Shown: positions 45,452-57,256, counted from the stretch's first letter. The stretch is 64,000 nt of DNA from an uncultured Photobacterium sp. (GCF_947502415.1 NZ_CANMZV010000005.1:1-64000); one strand, 5' to 3'. Notes: a model not told the origin generated them from the sequence alone. Made by a program: numbers and translations.

Positions 45452-46573
45452 ATGTGTAAGTTATTGTTTAGGTTGTTGTTATTGTTGTCAATATGGCTTC
45501 CTTATCAGGCTGTAGCTCAAGCTGATGTCGAGGAAGGCTCCGGATCTGGCCTGGTTAGTGTTCAGAATGGAGTGACTGCCAAAATTGTTGGTGGAATTGA
45601 GTCATCGGCAAGTGAAATACCCTGGCAAGCCTATCTGAATATGACGTTTATTGATGGTAATGGAAATCGAAGCACTTTTGTGTGCGGCGGTGTGGTGATC
45701 AGCCCAGATGTTGTGTTGACTGCGGCGCATTGTCTGCGCAAAGGATCGAATACTGTTGCTGCCCAAAATATCAAAGTCTGGGGCGGAATAGTCAGCCTAT
45801 TCAATGCTAATAGCTTCAATGATGTTGCTGTCAGTGAGTTTGTGATCCATCCATCTTACAATTCTTCCCGTTTTTCCAATGACATCGCAATTCTAAAATT
45901 GGCAACCTCTTTGCCAAGTGCGGCTATTCCTATCAAGATGGCCGATAGCGTTACTCAGGATCGGGCGAATAACGCTTTTGCCAATGGTTGGGTAGCTAAT
46001 TCCGAACGTGACCCTAATTTGTTGGTTTCCGGGTGGGGGGCTACCGATCCTAATGATTCAAGTTCTGGCAGTACCACTTTGAGACAAACTGTATTATCAG
46101 GGGTGCCTGACACAATTTGCGATGCTCAGTGGGGAAGTAATATTAGCCCATCAGATTATCCGATTTTTCTTTGTGCCGGTTCTGTCTCTCCCTCGTTGGG
46201 CCGAGATAGTTGTTTTGGCGACTCCGGAGGCCCGTTGGTCTGGCAGGATCCATTGAATGTAAGTGATAGCGATTTTGGCTTACGTTTGGTTGGTCTGGTC
46301 AGTTTTGGTCAGGGATGCGCCGGCGGCTTGCCGGGGGTGTATACCGAAGTGGCAAGCTATCAGGCTTGGATTGAACAGGAAGTTGGTTCGGCGGTCAGTA
46401 CTCAGCCGACATCGGTTTTTGCTACGAACCCTTTTATCCGAGATTACAGTAATGCCGGTATTGCGGTTGATTTATCTTCTACTGGTGGTGGCGGGGGGTA
46501 TATCGGTGGCGGTGGTATGCTCGGGCTGCTTGTTGTCGGCTATTGGCGTCGGCGAATTATATCAGTAGCCTGA
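45452..46573 (+). CDS. secreted trypsin-like serine protease with GlyGly-CTERM tail
   Basis: A 373-residue S1-family protease. A signal peptide covers about residues 1-22 (cut near AVAQA). The activation-type start is KIVGGIES, and the triad is visible in LTAAHC, SNDIAILKL and GDSGGPLV, with six or more cysteines. The C-terminus ends in a glycine-rich stretch, a hydrophobic helix and RRRII, the GlyGly-CTERM sorting signal handled by rhombosortase and type II secretion in Vibrionaceae (as in Vibrio VesB). I start at Met 45452, which begins a normal signal peptide; a Met at 45422 is in frame. Confidence 0.87.
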   Translation: MCKLLFRLLLLLSIWLPYQAVAQADVEEGSGSGLVSVQNGVTAKIVGGIESSASEIPWQAYLNMTFIDGNGNRSTFVCGGVVISPDVVLTAAHCLRKGSNTVAAQNIKVWGGIVSLFNANSFNDVAVSEFVIHPSYNSSRFSNDIAILKLATSLPSAAIPIKMADSVTQDRANNAFANGWVANSERDPNLLVSGWGATDPNDSSSGSTTLRQTVLSGVPDTICDAQWGSNISPSDYPIFLCAGSVSPSLGRDSCFGDSGGPLVWQDPLNVSDSDFGLRLVGLVSFGQGCAGGLPGVYTEVASYQAWIEQEVGSAVSTQPTSVFATNPFIRDYSNAGIAVDLSSTGGGGGYIGGGGMLGLLVVGYWRRRIISVA

Positions 46574-46625
46574 CGCTTATCGCTTCTTCGTGAATCATAA
46601 GCCATCTTTGCTTGATATTGCAGTA

Positions 46626-46647
46626 AGGCAGCCTATACTAGCTGCCT
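46626..46647 (+). terminator. candidate terminator after the serine protease gene
   Basis: aggcagc and gctgcct form a 7-bp stem with an eight-base loop, 53 bp after the protease stop. The T run is weak (tgtaattt), so termination is uncertain. Confidence 0.45.
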
Positions 46648-46666
46648 GCTGTAATTTAGGGCCCGA

Positions 46667-47722
46667 ATGATGCAAGTTTCTGATTTCCACTTTGACCTTC
46701 CTGATGAGCTGATTGCTCGTTATCCACAACCAGAGCGTACTGCTAGCCGTTTGCTTCAGTTGACCGGTGATACCGGTGAGGTGCAGCACAAAGGTTTCAA
46801 GGATATTCTTGATTTGGTTCAGCCAGGCGACCTGCTGGTGTTTAACAATACCCGAGTTATTCCTGCGCGAATTTTTGGCCGTAAGGCGTCAGGCGGAAAA
46901 TTAGAAGTACTTGTTGAACGCATGCTGGATGACAAGAGTATCCTTGCGCATGTTCGGTGTTCTAAATCACCTAAACCGGGCAATGAGTTGCTGCTGGGTG
47001 AAAATGACGAGTACCAGGCTGAAATGGTTGCGCGTCATGATGCATTGTTTGAAATTCGTTTTAACAGTGACAAGACGGTACTGGAGATCCTGGAAGACGT
47101 CGGTCATATGCCATTGCCGCCATACATTGACCGTCCGGATGAAGATGCTGATAAAGAGCGTTATCAGACTGTTTATAACGCTAAGCCTGGTGCAGTTGCC
47201 GCACCGACAGCAGGCTTGCACTTCGATGATGAAATCCTTGAAGCGATTAAAGCTAAAGGTGCCAAGTTTGCATTTGTGACCTTGCATGTTGGTGCCGGTA
47301 CGTTCCAGCCTGTGCGTGTTGATAATATTGATGATCACCATATGCATGCCGAATACGTTGAAGTGCCGGAAGAAGTGGTTGCGGCTATCAACGAAACGAA
47401 AGCTGATGGCGGTCGTGTGATTGCTGTGGGTACGACTTCGGTTCGTTCACTGGAAAGTGCTGCTCAGGATGCCGTGAAGAAGGATACTGAGCTGAAACCT
47501 TTCTTTGGTGATACTGATATCTTTATTTTCCCAGGTTACGAATTCCAGCTGGTGGACGTACTGGTAACGAACTTTCACCTGCCAGAATCAACTCTGATTA
47601 TGTTGGTTAGTGCGTTTGCCGGTTACGAGCACACCATGAATGCTTATCGTCAGGCAGTGGAGAACAAATACCGTTTCTTCAGCTACGGTGACTCGATGTT
47701 TGTGACTCGTAAGAATAAATAA
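46667..47722 (+). CDS. queA: tRNA preQ1(34) S-adenosylmethionine ribosyltransferase-isomerase
   Basis: A 351-residue enzyme of queuosine synthesis. It transfers the ribosyl part of S-adenosylmethionine onto 7-aminomethyl-7-deazaguanine in tRNA to give epoxyqueuosine. Family blocks include [33 protein letters not shown] and [13 protein letters not shown]. An ATG at 46667 and one at 46670 are possible. It precedes tgt, the other queuosine gene, by 229 bp with a likely terminator between. Confidence 0.96.
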   Translation: MMQVSDFHFDLPDELIARYPQPERTASRLLQLTGDTGEVQHKGFKDILDLVQPGDLLVFNNTRVIPARIFGRKASGGKLEVLVERMLDDKSILAHVRCSKSPKPGNELLLGENDEYQAEMVARHDALFEIRFNSDKTVLEILEDVGHMPLPPYIDRPDEDADKERYQTVYNAKPGAVAAPTAGLHFDDEILEAIKAKGAKFAFVTLHVGAGTFQPVRVDNIDDHHMHAEYVEVPEEVVAAINETKADGGRVIAVGTTSVRSLESAAQDAVKKDTELKPFFGDTDIFIFPGYEFQLVDVLVTNFHLPESTLIMLVSAFAGYEHTMNAYRQAVENKYRFFSYGDSMFVTRKNK

Positions 47723-47753
47723 ACTGAACTTAGGTTGCTAAGTCAGTGTCTCT

Positions 47754-47786
47754 AAAGGCTGCTTTTGTTAAAATTGCAGCCTTTGT
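47754..47786 (+). terminator. terminator after queA
   Basis: aaaggctgc and gcagccttt form a 9-bp stem with a 13-base loop, followed by gtcggcttt. It lies 31 bp after the queA stop. The T run is interrupted. Confidence 0.6.
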
Positions 47787-47918
47787 CGGCTTTATTGGCA
47801 AAAGAATGACGGCAAATTCGATTGCGGATTTGCCAAGATTATTGAGTTTCTTCCGCTAGGCTTTATGCGTGGCGAGAAAAACGTACATCAGGCAAATGGC
47901 CTTTTGTACTGATTTTGA

Positions 47919-49079
<1,161 letters not shown>

Positions 49080-49101
49080 CAATAAACGAGGACGTTATTA
49101 A

Positions 49102-49437
49102 ATGAGTCTTTTCATTTCTCAGGCACATGCTGCAGCAGAAGGTGCACCACAGGGCGGCGGTATGCAGCTTTTCATCATGCTGGGTTTGTTCGCAGTTATC
49201 TTTTATTTCATGATCTACCGTCCACAGGCGAAGCGCGTCAAGGATCACAAGAGCCTGATGTCTTCCATGGGCAAAGGTGATGAAGTGCTAACCAACGGTG
49301 GTCTGGTAGGCAAAATCACTAAGGTTTCTGATGAGAATGACTACATCGTGATCGCTCTGAACGACACGACTGAAGTTACTATCAAGAAAGATTTCGTTTC
49401 TGCCGTTCTGCCTAAAGGCACAATGAAATCTCTGTAA
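49102..49437 (+). CDS. yajC: SecDF accessory protein YajC
   Basis: A 111-residue inner-membrane protein with one transmembrane helix (about residues 21-39, LFIMLGLFAVIFYFMIY) and a cytoplasmic basic domain. YajC associates with SecD-SecF and the translocon. It lies 22 bp after tgt and 25 bp before secD, the usual order. Confidence 0.95.
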   Translation: MSLFISQAHAAAEGAPQGGGMQLFIMLGLFAVIFYFMIYRPQAKRVKDHKSLMSSMGKGDEVLTNGGLVGKITKVSDENDYIVIALNDTTEVTIKKDFVSAVLPKGTMKSL

Positions 49438-49462
49438 TTTTTTGCTCTGAAGGATCACAGCA

Positions 49463-51316
49463 GTGTTAAACCGTTATCCCTTGTGGAAGAACCTGATGGT
49501 GGTGTTTACACTGATCATCGGTTTGCTTTATGCACTTCCCAATGTTTACGGTGAAGATCCGGCAATACAAATCTCCGGGGCGCGTGGCGCCTCGGTAGAT
49601 ATGTCTGCGCTGGATGCAGTCACCGAAGATTTAAAACAAAATCACATCTCATACAAATCTGTCGCTTTCGAAAACGGTACTGTACTGGTCCGCTTTAACG
49701 ATACTGATACTCAAATCAGTGCTCGCGATATTCTTAACGAACAGCTTGGCAACGATTATGTTGTTGCACTAAACCTGGCTGCATCGACTCCTGATTGGCT
49801 TGAATCCATCGGCGCAACCCCAATGAAGCTGGGTCTTGACCTGCGTGGCGGTGTGCACTTCCTGATGGAAGTTGATATGGATGCGGCAATGGACAAGTTG
49901 TTGGGCCAGCAGGAAGAAACCTTCCGTACAGAGCTGCGTGAAGCGAAGATCCGTTACCGTGCAATCAGCAAAACAGATACAACGGTTGATGTGCGTCTGC
50001 GTAATGCTGAACAGCTGGACCAGGCCAAGGCTGAGCTCGCTAAGCTTCACCCGGATATGTTGTTTACCGACAACGACAGCAACGGCCGTTTTGTTCTATC
50101 TGCACAGTTTACCGATGCTCGTCTGAAAGAAATTCGCAACTACGCGGTTGACCAGAACATCACCATTCTACGTAACCGTGTGAATGAGCTGGGTGTTGCC
50201 GAGCCACTGGTTCAGCGCCAGGGCGCTAACCGTATTGTGGTTGAGCTGCCGGGTGTTCAGGACACTGCGCGTGCGAAAGAAATTCTGGGTGCGACAGCAA
50301 CGCTGGAATTCCGTGAAGTGGACAGCACAGCGGACTTGGCGGCAGCGGCTTCTGGCCGTGTACCACCGGGTAGCGAGGTGAAATACACCCGTGACCAACG
50401 TCCGGTTGTTCTGAAAAAACGTGTGATCCTATCTGGCGCACACATTACCGATGCAAGTTCGAGTGCCGATGAATACGGTCGCCCACAGGTAAACATCTCG
50501 CTGGACAGCGAAGGTGGCAGCAAGATGACTGCCTTCTCACGTAACAACGTGGGTAAGCTGATGGCGACAATCTTTACCGAGTATAAGGACAGCGGCGAAC
50601 GCGATCCGAACGGTAAAGTGATCCTGGAAAAACACGAAGAAGTGATTAACCAGGCAACAATTCAAACTGCACTTGGTCGTAACTTCCGTATTACCGGTAT
50701 TGATTCGCAGTCTGAAGCTCATAACCTGGCATTGCTACTGCGTGCTGGTGCGTTGATTGCGCCGATTTCGATTGTAGAAGAACGTACCATTGGTCCATCT
50801 ATGGGTCAGCAGAATATCGACATGGGTATTCAGGCCTGTATCTGGGGCATGATCGCGGTAATGCTGTTCACACTGGTTTACTACCGCAAGTTCGGTCTGA
50901 TTGCCAATATGGCCCTGGCTATGAACCTGGTTCTGATTATCGGTGTGATGTCGATGATCCCGGGTGCAACCATGACCCTGCCTGGTATCGCCGGTATCGT
51001 TTTGACCGTTGGTATGGCGGTGGATGCCAACGTACTGATTTTTGAACGCATCCGTGAAGAGCTGCGTGAAGGCCGTAGTCCTCAGCATGCGATTCAGCAA
51101 GGTTATGCGAACGCATTCAGTACTATTGCCGATGCCAACATCACAACGTTGATCACTGCTATCATCCTGTTTGCAGTGGGTACAGGTGCAATCAAAGGCT
51201 TCGCGGTTACGCTGTCTATCGGTATTCTGACATCAATGTTTACGGCAATTGTCGGTACCCGCGCTGTTGTTAACTTTATCTACGGCGGTAAGCGCGTAGA
51301 TAAACTGTCGATCTAA
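49463..51316 (+). CDS. secD: protein translocase subunit SecD
   Basis: A 617-residue inner-membrane RND-type protein that with SecF uses the proton gradient to pull proteins out of the Sec channel. It has a first helix near residues 9-26, a large periplasmic domain and five further helices from about residue 455. Conserved parts are [15 protein letters not shown] near residue 125 and [17 protein letters not shown] near 515-531. The start is GTG. Length matches E. coli SecD (615). Confidence 0.96.
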   Translation: MLNRYPLWKNLMVVFTLIIGLLYALPNVYGEDPAIQISGARGASVDMSALDAVTEDLKQNHISYKSVAFENGTVLVRFNDTDTQISARDILNEQLGNDYVVALNLAASTPDWLESIGATPMKLGLDLRGGVHFLMEVDMDAAMDKLLGQQEETFRTELREAKIRYRAISKTDTTVDVRLRNAEQLDQAKAELAKLHPDMLFTDNDSNGRFVLSAQFTDARLKEIRNYAVDQNITILRNRVNELGVAEPLVQRQGANRIVVELPGVQDTARAKEILGATATLEFREVDSTADLAAAASGRVPPGSEVKYTRDQRPVVLKKRVILSGAHITDASSSADEYGRPQVNISLDSEGGSKMTAFSRNNVGKLMATIFTEYKDSGERDPNGKVILEKHEEVINQATIQTALGRNFRITGIDSQSEAHNLALLLRAGALIAPISIVEERTIGPSMGQQNIDMGIQACIWGMIAVMLFTLVYYRKFGLIANMALAMNLVLIIGVMSMIPGATMTLPGIAGIVLTVGMAVDANVLIFERIREELREGRSPQHAIQQGYANAFSTIADANITTLITAIILFAVGTGAIKGFAVTLSIGILTSMFTAIVGTRAVVNFIYGGKRVDKLSI

Positions 51317-51328
51317 GGAGACGCTGGC

Positions 51329-52276
51329 ATGTTTCAAATACTGAAAGCGAATAAAGTGATCGACTTTATGCGTTGGTCGAAAGGGGCATTCCTGCTTTCG
51401 GCACTTATGATTGTTGCGGCGATTGCTACAGTATCAACCCAGAAACTGAACTGGGGACTGGACTTTACCGGCGGTACGCTGATCGAAGTTGGCTTCGAGC
51501 AGCCTGCTGACCTTGGCCAGATCCGTGAATCATTGGAAGCAGCTGGCTTTGGCGATGCCATTGTCCAGAACTTCGGTACAGCACGAGATGTAATGGTTCG
51601 TCTGCAGCCACGTGAAAATGTGAAGGGTGAGAAACTGGGTAACCAGATCATCGATGCACTGAAAGTGGGTACAGGCCAGAACGTAGAAATGCGTCGTATT
51701 GAGTTTGTTGGCCCGAACGTGGGTGATGAACTGGCGGAAGCGGGTGGTTTGGCGATCTTGGTATCGCTGATCTGTATCCTGCTGTACGTATCACTGCGAT
51801 TTGAGTGGCGTCTGGCTGCCGGTGCGGTATTGGCACTGACACACGATGTTATCATTACTATCGGTATTTTTTCGTTTACCCAGATTGAGATTGACCTGAC
51901 GATTGTGGCGGCGTTGCTGACCGTTGTTGGTTACTCGCTTAACGATACCATCGTTGTATTTGACCGTATTCGTGAAAACTTCCGCAAGATGCGCAAGGGT
52001 GAGCCAATCGAGGTGATGAACAGCTCTATCACCCAGACACTGAGCCGTACCCTGATCACTTCTGCAACCACCTTGTTTGTGGTTATTGCCTTGTTCCTGA
52101 AGGGCGGTAGCATGATCCACGGTTTTGCGGCAGCCTTGCTGATCGGTATTACTGTGGGTACTTACTCATCGATTTATGTGGCTTCTGCACTGGCGCTGAA
52201 ATTGGGTATTACCCGTGAGCACCTGATGCCGCCGCAGGTAGACAAAGAAGGTGAAGAGTTCGATGCAATGCCTTAA
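51329..52276 (+). CDS. secF: protein translocase subunit SecF
   Basis: A 315-residue partner of SecD with six membrane helices. Family motifs are GLDFTGGTLIEV and GYSLNDTIVVFDRIREN. It starts 12 bases after secD and ends before a strong terminator. Confidence 0.96.
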   Translation: MFQILKANKVIDFMRWSKGAFLLSALMIVAAIATVSTQKLNWGLDFTGGTLIEVGFEQPADLGQIRESLEAAGFGDAIVQNFGTARDVMVRLQPRENVKGEKLGNQIIDALKVGTGQNVEMRRIEFVGPNVGDELAEAGGLAILVSLICILLYVSLRFEWRLAAGAVLALTHDVIITIGIFSFTQIEIDLTIVAALLTVVGYSLNDTIVVFDRIRENFRKMRKGEPIEVMNSSITQTLSRTLITSATTLFVVIALFLKGGSMIHGFAAALLIGITVGTYSSIYVASALALKLGITREHLMPPQVDKEGEEFDAMP

Positions 52277-52296
52277 GTCGGCATCAGAACTTTAAT

Positions 52297-52327
52297 AAAA
52301 AACGGAGCCGCATGGCTCCGTTTTTTT
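52297..52327. terminator. terminator after secF
   Basis: aaaaaacggagcc and ggctccgtttttt form a 13-bp stem with loop gcat, T on both strands. It separates secF from the convergent LRR lipoprotein gene. Confidence 0.93.
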
Positions 52328-52344
52328 GTTCTGTACAATGTGAT

Positions 52345-53034
52345 TTAGCGATATGACCACTCACTGGCAAGGCGCTGTTTACCATCGTTCATTTTATTGC
52401 CTTGTTCCTGAAGCAAGGTTAGTTTTTTGTTGTGCGATAGATCCAGGCTTTCCAGCTTGTTGTTTATTGCACCGAGCCCTTTTAATTTAGGGTTTTTAGA
52501 GGTATCTAGTTGAGATAGATTATTAAATGAGACAAACAAACCTTTCAGGTTTGCCAATTCAGTTACATTCACTTCTTCAAGGTTGTTGGAGTTCAGATCC
52601 AGCATTTCCAGTTTAGGCAGCTCGCCCAATACAATGTTGTTCAGCTCGTTGTTGTTTAACTGTACTTCTCGAATGATTTCGTTTTCCGATAAATTCAGAG
52701 TGTGTAATTCATTATTGTTTAGGTTCAGCACCCTAAGTTCCGGGTTGTCAGACAGATCCAATTCCTCCAAGTTATTACCACTTAGTGTTAGTTTGCGAAG
52801 GTTTTCGAAATACGCAATTTCATTGGCTGAATGGATATTGCTGTCAGAGCAGTCCAGTTCGACGATATCTTCTGGGTAGACTTCGCCGGTTTTCAGAACA
52901 CAGGCGCGGAAGTTTTCATCGGCAAACGGGATTTCTTTGATCGTTTCATAGTGCTTGCTGCATCCGCCTATCAGAACGGCGGAGAGGGCAATAAGGGCAT
53001 AGTAATGGAAGACGTACCTTTTGATTGAAAGCAT
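52345..53034 (-). CDS. leucine-rich-repeat lipoprotein
   Basis: A 229-residue secreted lipoprotein. A signal peptide ends in a lipobox-like LIGGC (Cys25). A set of about seven leucine-rich repeats of ~21 residues follows (for example LRKLTLSGNNLEELDLSDNP and KLEMLDLNSNNLEEVNV). LRR proteins of this type bind other proteins; the partner here is unknown. No enzyme domain is present. It is monocistronic. Confidence 0.85.
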   Translation of the reverse strand: MLSIKRYVFHYYALIALSAVLIGGCSKHYETIKEIPFADENFRACVLKTGEVYPEDIVELDCSDSNIHSANEIAYFENLRKLTLSGNNLEELDLSDNPELRVLNLNNNELHTLNLSENEIIREVQLNNNELNNIVLGELPKLEMLDLNSNNLEEVNVTELANLKGLFVSFNNLSQLDTSKNPKLKGLGAINNKLESLDLSHNKKLTLLQEQGNKMNDGKQRLASEWSYR

Positions 53035-53165
53035 TGTTGTTACCTATTAATGAGGTTGGAAAAATAGAAGCGGTTCTATTGAATAGACATACAGTGTCAT
53101 AGGGCGTCAGCCTTGCGGTTTTGCTTAAATCATACTGACGGTGAATTGATTGGGGCTGCGGTAAC

Positions 53166-53200
53166 AAAAAGCCCCGCAGGCATTGCCGGCGGGGCTTTTT
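53166..53200. terminator. terminator after suhB
   Basis: aaaaagccccgc and gcggggcttttt form a 12-bp stem with an 11-base loop. It follows suhB on the minus strand and could also stop plus-strand transcripts. Confidence 0.9.
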
Positions 53201-53221
53201 ATATCAAAGGGTAATCAGTGA

Positions 53222-54022
53222 TTACTTAGTCAGTGCGTCGCTACCGTTTTCACGGATTTTAGCTAGCATTGGCTTCACTACGCGAGCGTTACCAGCAACG
53301 ATGTTGCCAGATGCTAGGTAGTTAGTGTTACCAGTAAAGTCAGCACAGATAGCACCTGCTTCACGTGCAATTAGCTCACCTGCAGCAATTTCCCATGGCT
53401 TCTGCCCTAGTTTGAATACACCGTCTACGCGGCCAGCTGCTAGGTAGCAAAGATCAAGGGCAGTAGAACCAGACTGACGCATGTCGTCACACTCAACAAA
53501 TAGAGCGCTCTGGATCTTCATGTAGCTTTCAGAGTGTTGCTTAGCAGCAAATGGTAGTGCTGTTGCCAGAGTCGTACCTGTTAGGTCACGAGGCTGAGAT
53601 GCACGGACACGCTGGCTGTTTAGCTGAGCGCCTGAGCCGCGTGTTGCTGTGAACAGTTCGTTGCGAGCTGGGTCGTAAACTGCTGCGATTTCAGTGCGGC
53701 CACGCATGCGTAGAGCAACAGAAATAGCAAAGTGAGGTAGACCTCGAACGAAGTTTTTGGTGCCATCCAGTGGGTCGATGATCCATTGACACTCTTTGTC
53801 TTTACCTTCTTTGTTACCGCTTTCAGCTGCAATGATGCAGTGATCAGGGTAAGACTTAAGGATAGTATCGATAATGATAGCTTCAGCTTCTTTATCGATG
53901 TTGGTAACAACATCATTACCTTTGTTAGCAACTTCAATTGATTGAGGTTTTTCTAGAGATTTAATGACATGGTCACCAGCCTTTCGTACAGCACGAATGG
54001 CGATATTTAGCATCGGATGCAT
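53222..54022 (-). CDS. suhB: inositol-1-monophosphatase SuhB
   Basis: A 266-residue phosphatase of the IMPase family. In gamma-proteobacteria SuhB also joins the rRNA antitermination complex. Metal-binding motifs are AESGNKEG, the signature WIIDPLDGTKNFVRGLPHF, and a late DVAAGELIAREAGA-like part (PWEIAAGELIAREAG). Length equals E. coli SuhB (267). It is divergent from trmJ with about 200 bp between. Confidence 0.95.
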   Translation of the reverse strand: MHPMLNIAIRAVRKAGDHVIKSLEKPQSIEVANKGNDVVTNIDKEAEAIIIDTILKSYPDHCIIAAESGNKEGKDKECQWIIDPLDGTKNFVRGLPHFAISVALRMRGRTEIAAVYDPARNELFTATRGSGAQLNSQRVRASQPRDLTGTTLATALPFAAKQHSESYMKIQSALFVECDDMRQSGSTALDLCYLAAGRVDGVFKLGQKPWEIAAGELIAREAGAICADFTGNTNYLASGNIVAGNARVVKPMLAKIRENGSDALTK

Positions 54023-54221
54023 AGGATCTTCCCAACGGATGTTAAAGAACTAAAAAGCGGCGGCGAGTATATCAGAGCTTGGGCAAAAAGGAAGTGGTTA
54101 TTTTTTCGGCGAGGCTGGTTTTATGGTCATAGTTATAATGTTTTTACATGTTTTCTACCTTTTTGAGATGACTGTGATAAAATCCTAGCGCTTTAAGAAT
54201 TCATCGGAAAATTGCTACTCC

Positions 54222-54953
54222 ATGTTAGATAAAATCAGTGTTGTCCTAGTAGGAACGTCTCACCCGGGTAATATCGGCTCGGCGGCCCGTGCAATGAAGG
54301 TAATGGGCTTAACCAATCTGGTATTGGTCGAGCCTGCCTGTGAAATTGATGAGAAGTCCTATGCCTTAGCAGCAGGTGCTGCTGACATAGTTGAAAACGC
54401 TAAAATTGTCGCAACACTGGACGAAGCGATTGCTGATTGTGGTCTGGTCGTAGGATCCAGTGCACGCTCCCGTACCTTGGAGTGGCCGCAGCTTGACCCG
54501 CGCGAGTGCGGGATTAAGGCGATTGCTGAAGCAAGTACGCATAACGTCGCGATTTTGTTTGGTCGTGAGCGTACAGGCCTCACCAACGAAGAGCTACAGA
54601 AGTGTCACTGCCATGTGTATATTCCTGCCAACCCGGATTACAGCTCATTGAATCTGGCAATGGCTGTTCAGACCGTCAGCTATGAGATCCGCATGGCTTT
54701 CCTGGAGCAGCAAAAGCATGCCGGTAACAACAAGGTGGAAGAATACCCACGCGCTAAAGAGCTGGAAATGTTCTACGAGCACCTTGAAAAAGTGGCCAGG
54801 CAGACCCGATTTATAAATAAGAACCACCCGGGAATGGTGATGGCGAAGCTTCGCCGACTATTTACTCGTGCACGCCCAGAGCAGCAAGAGTTGAATATCC
54901 TGCGTGGTATCTTATCCTCTGTCGAAAAATCGTTAGAAAACCACGATAAATAG
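54222..54953 (+). CDS. trmJ: tRNA Cm32/Um32 methyltransferase TrmJ
   Basis: A 243-residue SPOUT methyltransferase that methylates the 2'-hydroxyl of residue 32 in several tRNAs. The knot motifs are [22 protein letters not shown] near residue 10, [13 protein letters not shown] and [16 protein letters not shown]. Length is as in E. coli TrmJ (246). It lies next to iscR, as in E. coli. Confidence 0.95.
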   Translation: MLDKISVVLVGTSHPGNIGSAARAMKVMGLTNLVLVEPACEIDEKSYALAAGAADIVENAKIVATLDEAIADCGLVVGSSARSRTLEWPQLDPRECGIKAIAEASTHNVAILFGRERTGLTNEELQKCHCHVYIPANPDYSSLNLAMAVQTVSYEIRMAFLEQQKHAGNNKVEEYPRAKELEMFYEHLEKVARQTRFINKNHPGMVMAKLRRLFTRARPEQQELNILRGILSSVEKSLENHDK

Positions 54954-54974
54954 ACACATAACCCATATGGTTAA

Positions 54975-54999
54975 AAACCTGACTGAAACAGTCAGGTAA
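54975..54999 (+). promoter_or_regulatory. IscR type 1 site, distal copy
   Basis: A 25-bp site with cctgact and agtcagg inverted halves around gaaac. It fits the type 1 IscR consensus (ATASYYGACTRWWWYAGTCRRSTAT) except for the outer two positions. It directly abuts the next site. The same bases form a hairpin that might end trmJ transcripts. Confidence 0.7.
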
Positions 55000-55024
55000 A
55001 TACTTGACCGTTTTAGTCGGGTAT
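55000..55024 (+). promoter_or_regulatory. IscR type 1 site overlapping the iscR promoter
   Basis: This 25-bp site begins atacttgacc and ends agtcgggtat. It matches the type 1 consensus at all but one position. It contains a TTGACC -35 box (55004-55009), with a possible -10 GACACT at 55027-55032, so [2Fe-2S]-IscR would block the promoter. It ends 42 bp before iscR. Confidence 0.85.
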
Positions 55025-55066
55025 GCGACACTCCCCCCATACATTGTAAGTGGGTAGCGGTGTGTT

Positions 55067-55573
55067 ATGAGATTGACATCAAAAGGAAGATACGCAGTGA
55101 CAGCCATGCTGGACGTGGCACTGCATTCTCAAGATGGTCCTGTTCCTCTGGCTGATATTTCAGAGCGACAGGGGATTTCACTGTCTTATTTGGAACAGCT
55201 TTTCTCTCGCTTGCGCAAGGCTGGCCTGGTGGCTAGTGTTCGTGGTCCGGGTGGTGGTTACCGCTTGGGTGACGATGCGAACAATATTGCTGTAGGGATG
55301 GTTATTGCGGCTGTTGATGAGTCGGTCGATGCTACCAAGTGTCATGGAAAAGGTGATTGTCAGGGCGGTGTGCGCTGCCTGACACATACCCTGTGGCGCG
55401 ATCTTAGCTCCCGTATTAGCGGCTTTTTAAACAACATCACTCTTGGTGAGTTGATGCATGATAATGACGTGCAAGAAATTTCTGATCGTCAGGATCAGGT
55501 ACTACATAAAACGTCATTTGGAAATAAAACAACACACGACAACGCCACTATAGGTGTCGATGTTCGCTCCTAG
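55067..55573 (+). CDS. iscR: iron-sulfur cluster regulator IscR
   Basis: A 168-residue Rrf2-family regulator with an N-terminal winged helix ([28 protein letters not shown]). The [2Fe-2S] cluster ligands are Cys92, Cys98 and Cys104 ([14 protein letters not shown]), with His107 as the fourth. It represses its own operon when loaded with a cluster. Two matching operator sites lie just upstream. iscS follows after 31 bp. Confidence 0.96.
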   Translation: MRLTSKGRYAVTAMLDVALHSQDGPVPLADISERQGISLSYLEQLFSRLRKAGLVASVRGPGGGYRLGDDANNIAVGMVIAAVDESVDATKCHGKGDCQGGVRCLTHTLWRDLSSRISGFLNNITLGELMHDNDVQEISDRQDQVLHKTSFGNKTTHDNATIGVDVRS

Positions 55574-55604
55574 AGACTAGACGTCCGTGTTTTCGGAGAT
55601 GAAG

Positions 55605-56819
55605 ATGAAACTGCCAATATATTTTGATTATTCCGCTACTTGCCCAGTAGATCCCCGTGTTGCCGAGAAGATGATGCAATGCCTGACAATGGATGGTAAT
55701 TTCGGTAACCCGGCTTCGCGTTCTCACCGTTATGGTTGGCAGGCAGAGGAAGCAGTCGATACGGCACGTGAAAATATTGCAGATCTGCTTAATGCCGATC
55801 CGCGTGAAATCGTCTTTACGTCAGGCGCAACGGAATCTGATAACCTGGCGATCAAAGGTGCTGCGCACTTCTACGGCAAGAAAGGTAAACACGTTATTAC
55901 CTGTAAAACAGAACATAAAGCGGTTCTGGACCCATGCCGTCAGCTAGAGCGTGAAGGTTACGAAGTGACCTACATGGAGCCGGAATCAAACGGCCTGATC
56001 GATCTGGCTAAGCTGCGCGATGCTATTCGTGAAGATACTGTTCTTGTTTCAATCATGCACGTGAATAACGAGATTGGTGTGATTCAGGACATCGCGGCAA
56101 TTGGCGAAATGTGCCGTGAGAAGAAAGTCATCTTCCATGTTGATGCTGCTCAGTCGGCAGGTAAATTGCCAATTGACGTACAGGAAATGAAAGTTGACCT
56201 GATTTCCCTGTCGGCGCACAAAATATACGGCCCTAAGGGTATTGGTGCCCTTTATGTTCGTCGTAAACCACGTATTCGCCTGGAAGCACAGATGCACGGT
56301 GGCGGCCATGAGCGCGGTTTCCGCTCGGGCACTCTGGCAACACATCAAATCGTAGGTATGGGTGAAGCTTTCCGTATTGCCAAAGAAGATATGGAAAAAG
56401 ATTATCAGCACGCCCTTGCACTACGTAACCGCCTGCTTAAAGGCCTTGAGGGTATCGAAGAGATGACCATCAATGGTGACTTGGAGCAGCGCCTACCGAA
56501 CAACCTAAACATCAGCTTCGCTTTTGTAGAAGGTGAATCATTGCTGATGGCACTGAAAGATCTTGCGGTGTCTTCTGGTTCTGCTTGTACTTCTGCAAGT
56601 CTGGAGCCTTCGTACGTACTGCGTGCGCTGGGTCTGGATGATGAACTGGCACATAGCTCAATTCGTTTCTCTTTCGGTCGCTTCACGACGGAAGAAGAAG
56701 TAGACTACGCAATTGCTCAAATCAGCACAGCGGTAGAGAAATTGCGAGAAATGTCTCCACTGTGGGATATGTTCAAAGAAGGTGTAGACCTGAACACAGT
56801 CGAGTGGGCACACCACTAA
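55605..56819 (+). CDS. iscS: cysteine desulfurase IscS
   Basis: A 404-residue PLP enzyme that takes sulfur from cysteine and supplies it for Fe-S clusters, tRNA thiolation and FdhD. The PLP Lys is in [10 protein letters not shown] (about residue 206) and the persulfide Cys in [13 protein letters not shown] (Cys328). The start at 55605 ([11 protein letters not shown]) gives the family length; a Met six codons upstream is open. It has ggagatgaag before it. Confidence 0.97.
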   Translation: MKLPIYFDYSATCPVDPRVAEKMMQCLTMDGNFGNPASRSHRYGWQAEEAVDTARENIADLLNADPREIVFTSGATESDNLAIKGAAHFYGKKGKHVITCKTEHKAVLDPCRQLEREGYEVTYMEPESNGLIDLAKLRDAIREDTVLVSIMHVNNEIGVIQDIAAIGEMCREKKVIFHVDAAQSAGKLPIDVQEMKVDLISLSAHKIYGPKGIGALYVRRKPRIRLEAQMHGGGHERGFRSGTLATHQIVGMGEAFRIAKEDMEKDYQHALALRNRLLKGLEGIEEMTINGDLEQRLPNNLNISFAFVEGESLLMALKDLAVSSGSACTSASLEPSYVLRALGLDDELAHSSIRFSFGRFTTEEEVDYAIAQISTAVEKLREMSPLWDMFKEGVDLNTVEWAHH

Positions 56820-56852
56820 TCTAGCGGTCTTAAAGTATTCGAGGAAATTATC

Positions 56853-57239
56853 ATGGCATATAGTGAAAAAGTCATCGATCATTATGAGAACCCGCGTAAT
56901 GTGGGCTCATTTGATAAAAACGACAAGAGTGTAGGTAGCGGCATGGTGGGTGCTCCAGCATGTGGTGACGTTATGAAACTTCAGATCAAAGTAACTGAAG
57001 AAGGCATTATCGAAGATGCTAAGTTCAAAACGTATGGTTGTGGTTCTGCTATCGCATCAAGCTCACTGATCACCGAATGGGTGAAAGGTAAGAGCCTGGA
57101 TGAAGCGGCAGCTATCAAGAACTCGGCTATTGCCGAAGAACTTGAGCTTCCACCTGTAAAAGTTCACTGCTCGATTCTTGCAGAAGATGCAATTAAAGCT
57201 GCAGTTAGCGATTACAAAAAGAAACACGAAAATAATTAA
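56853..57239 (+). CDS. iscU: Fe-S cluster scaffold IscU
   Basis: A 128-residue scaffold on which IscS builds [2Fe-2S] clusters. The ligands Cys37, Cys63 and Cys106 and Asp39 are present, together with LPPVK (residues 99-103), the site bound by HscA. It lies 33 bp after iscS. Confidence 0.97.
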   Translation: MAYSEKVIDHYENPRNVGSFDKNDKSVGSGMVGAPACGDVMKLQIKVTEEGIIEDAKFKTYGCGSAIASSSLITEWVKGKSLDEAAAIKNSAIAEELELPPVKVHCSILAEDAIKAAVSDYKKKHENN

Positions 57240-57256
57240 TTCCTGAGGGTTGTTGT

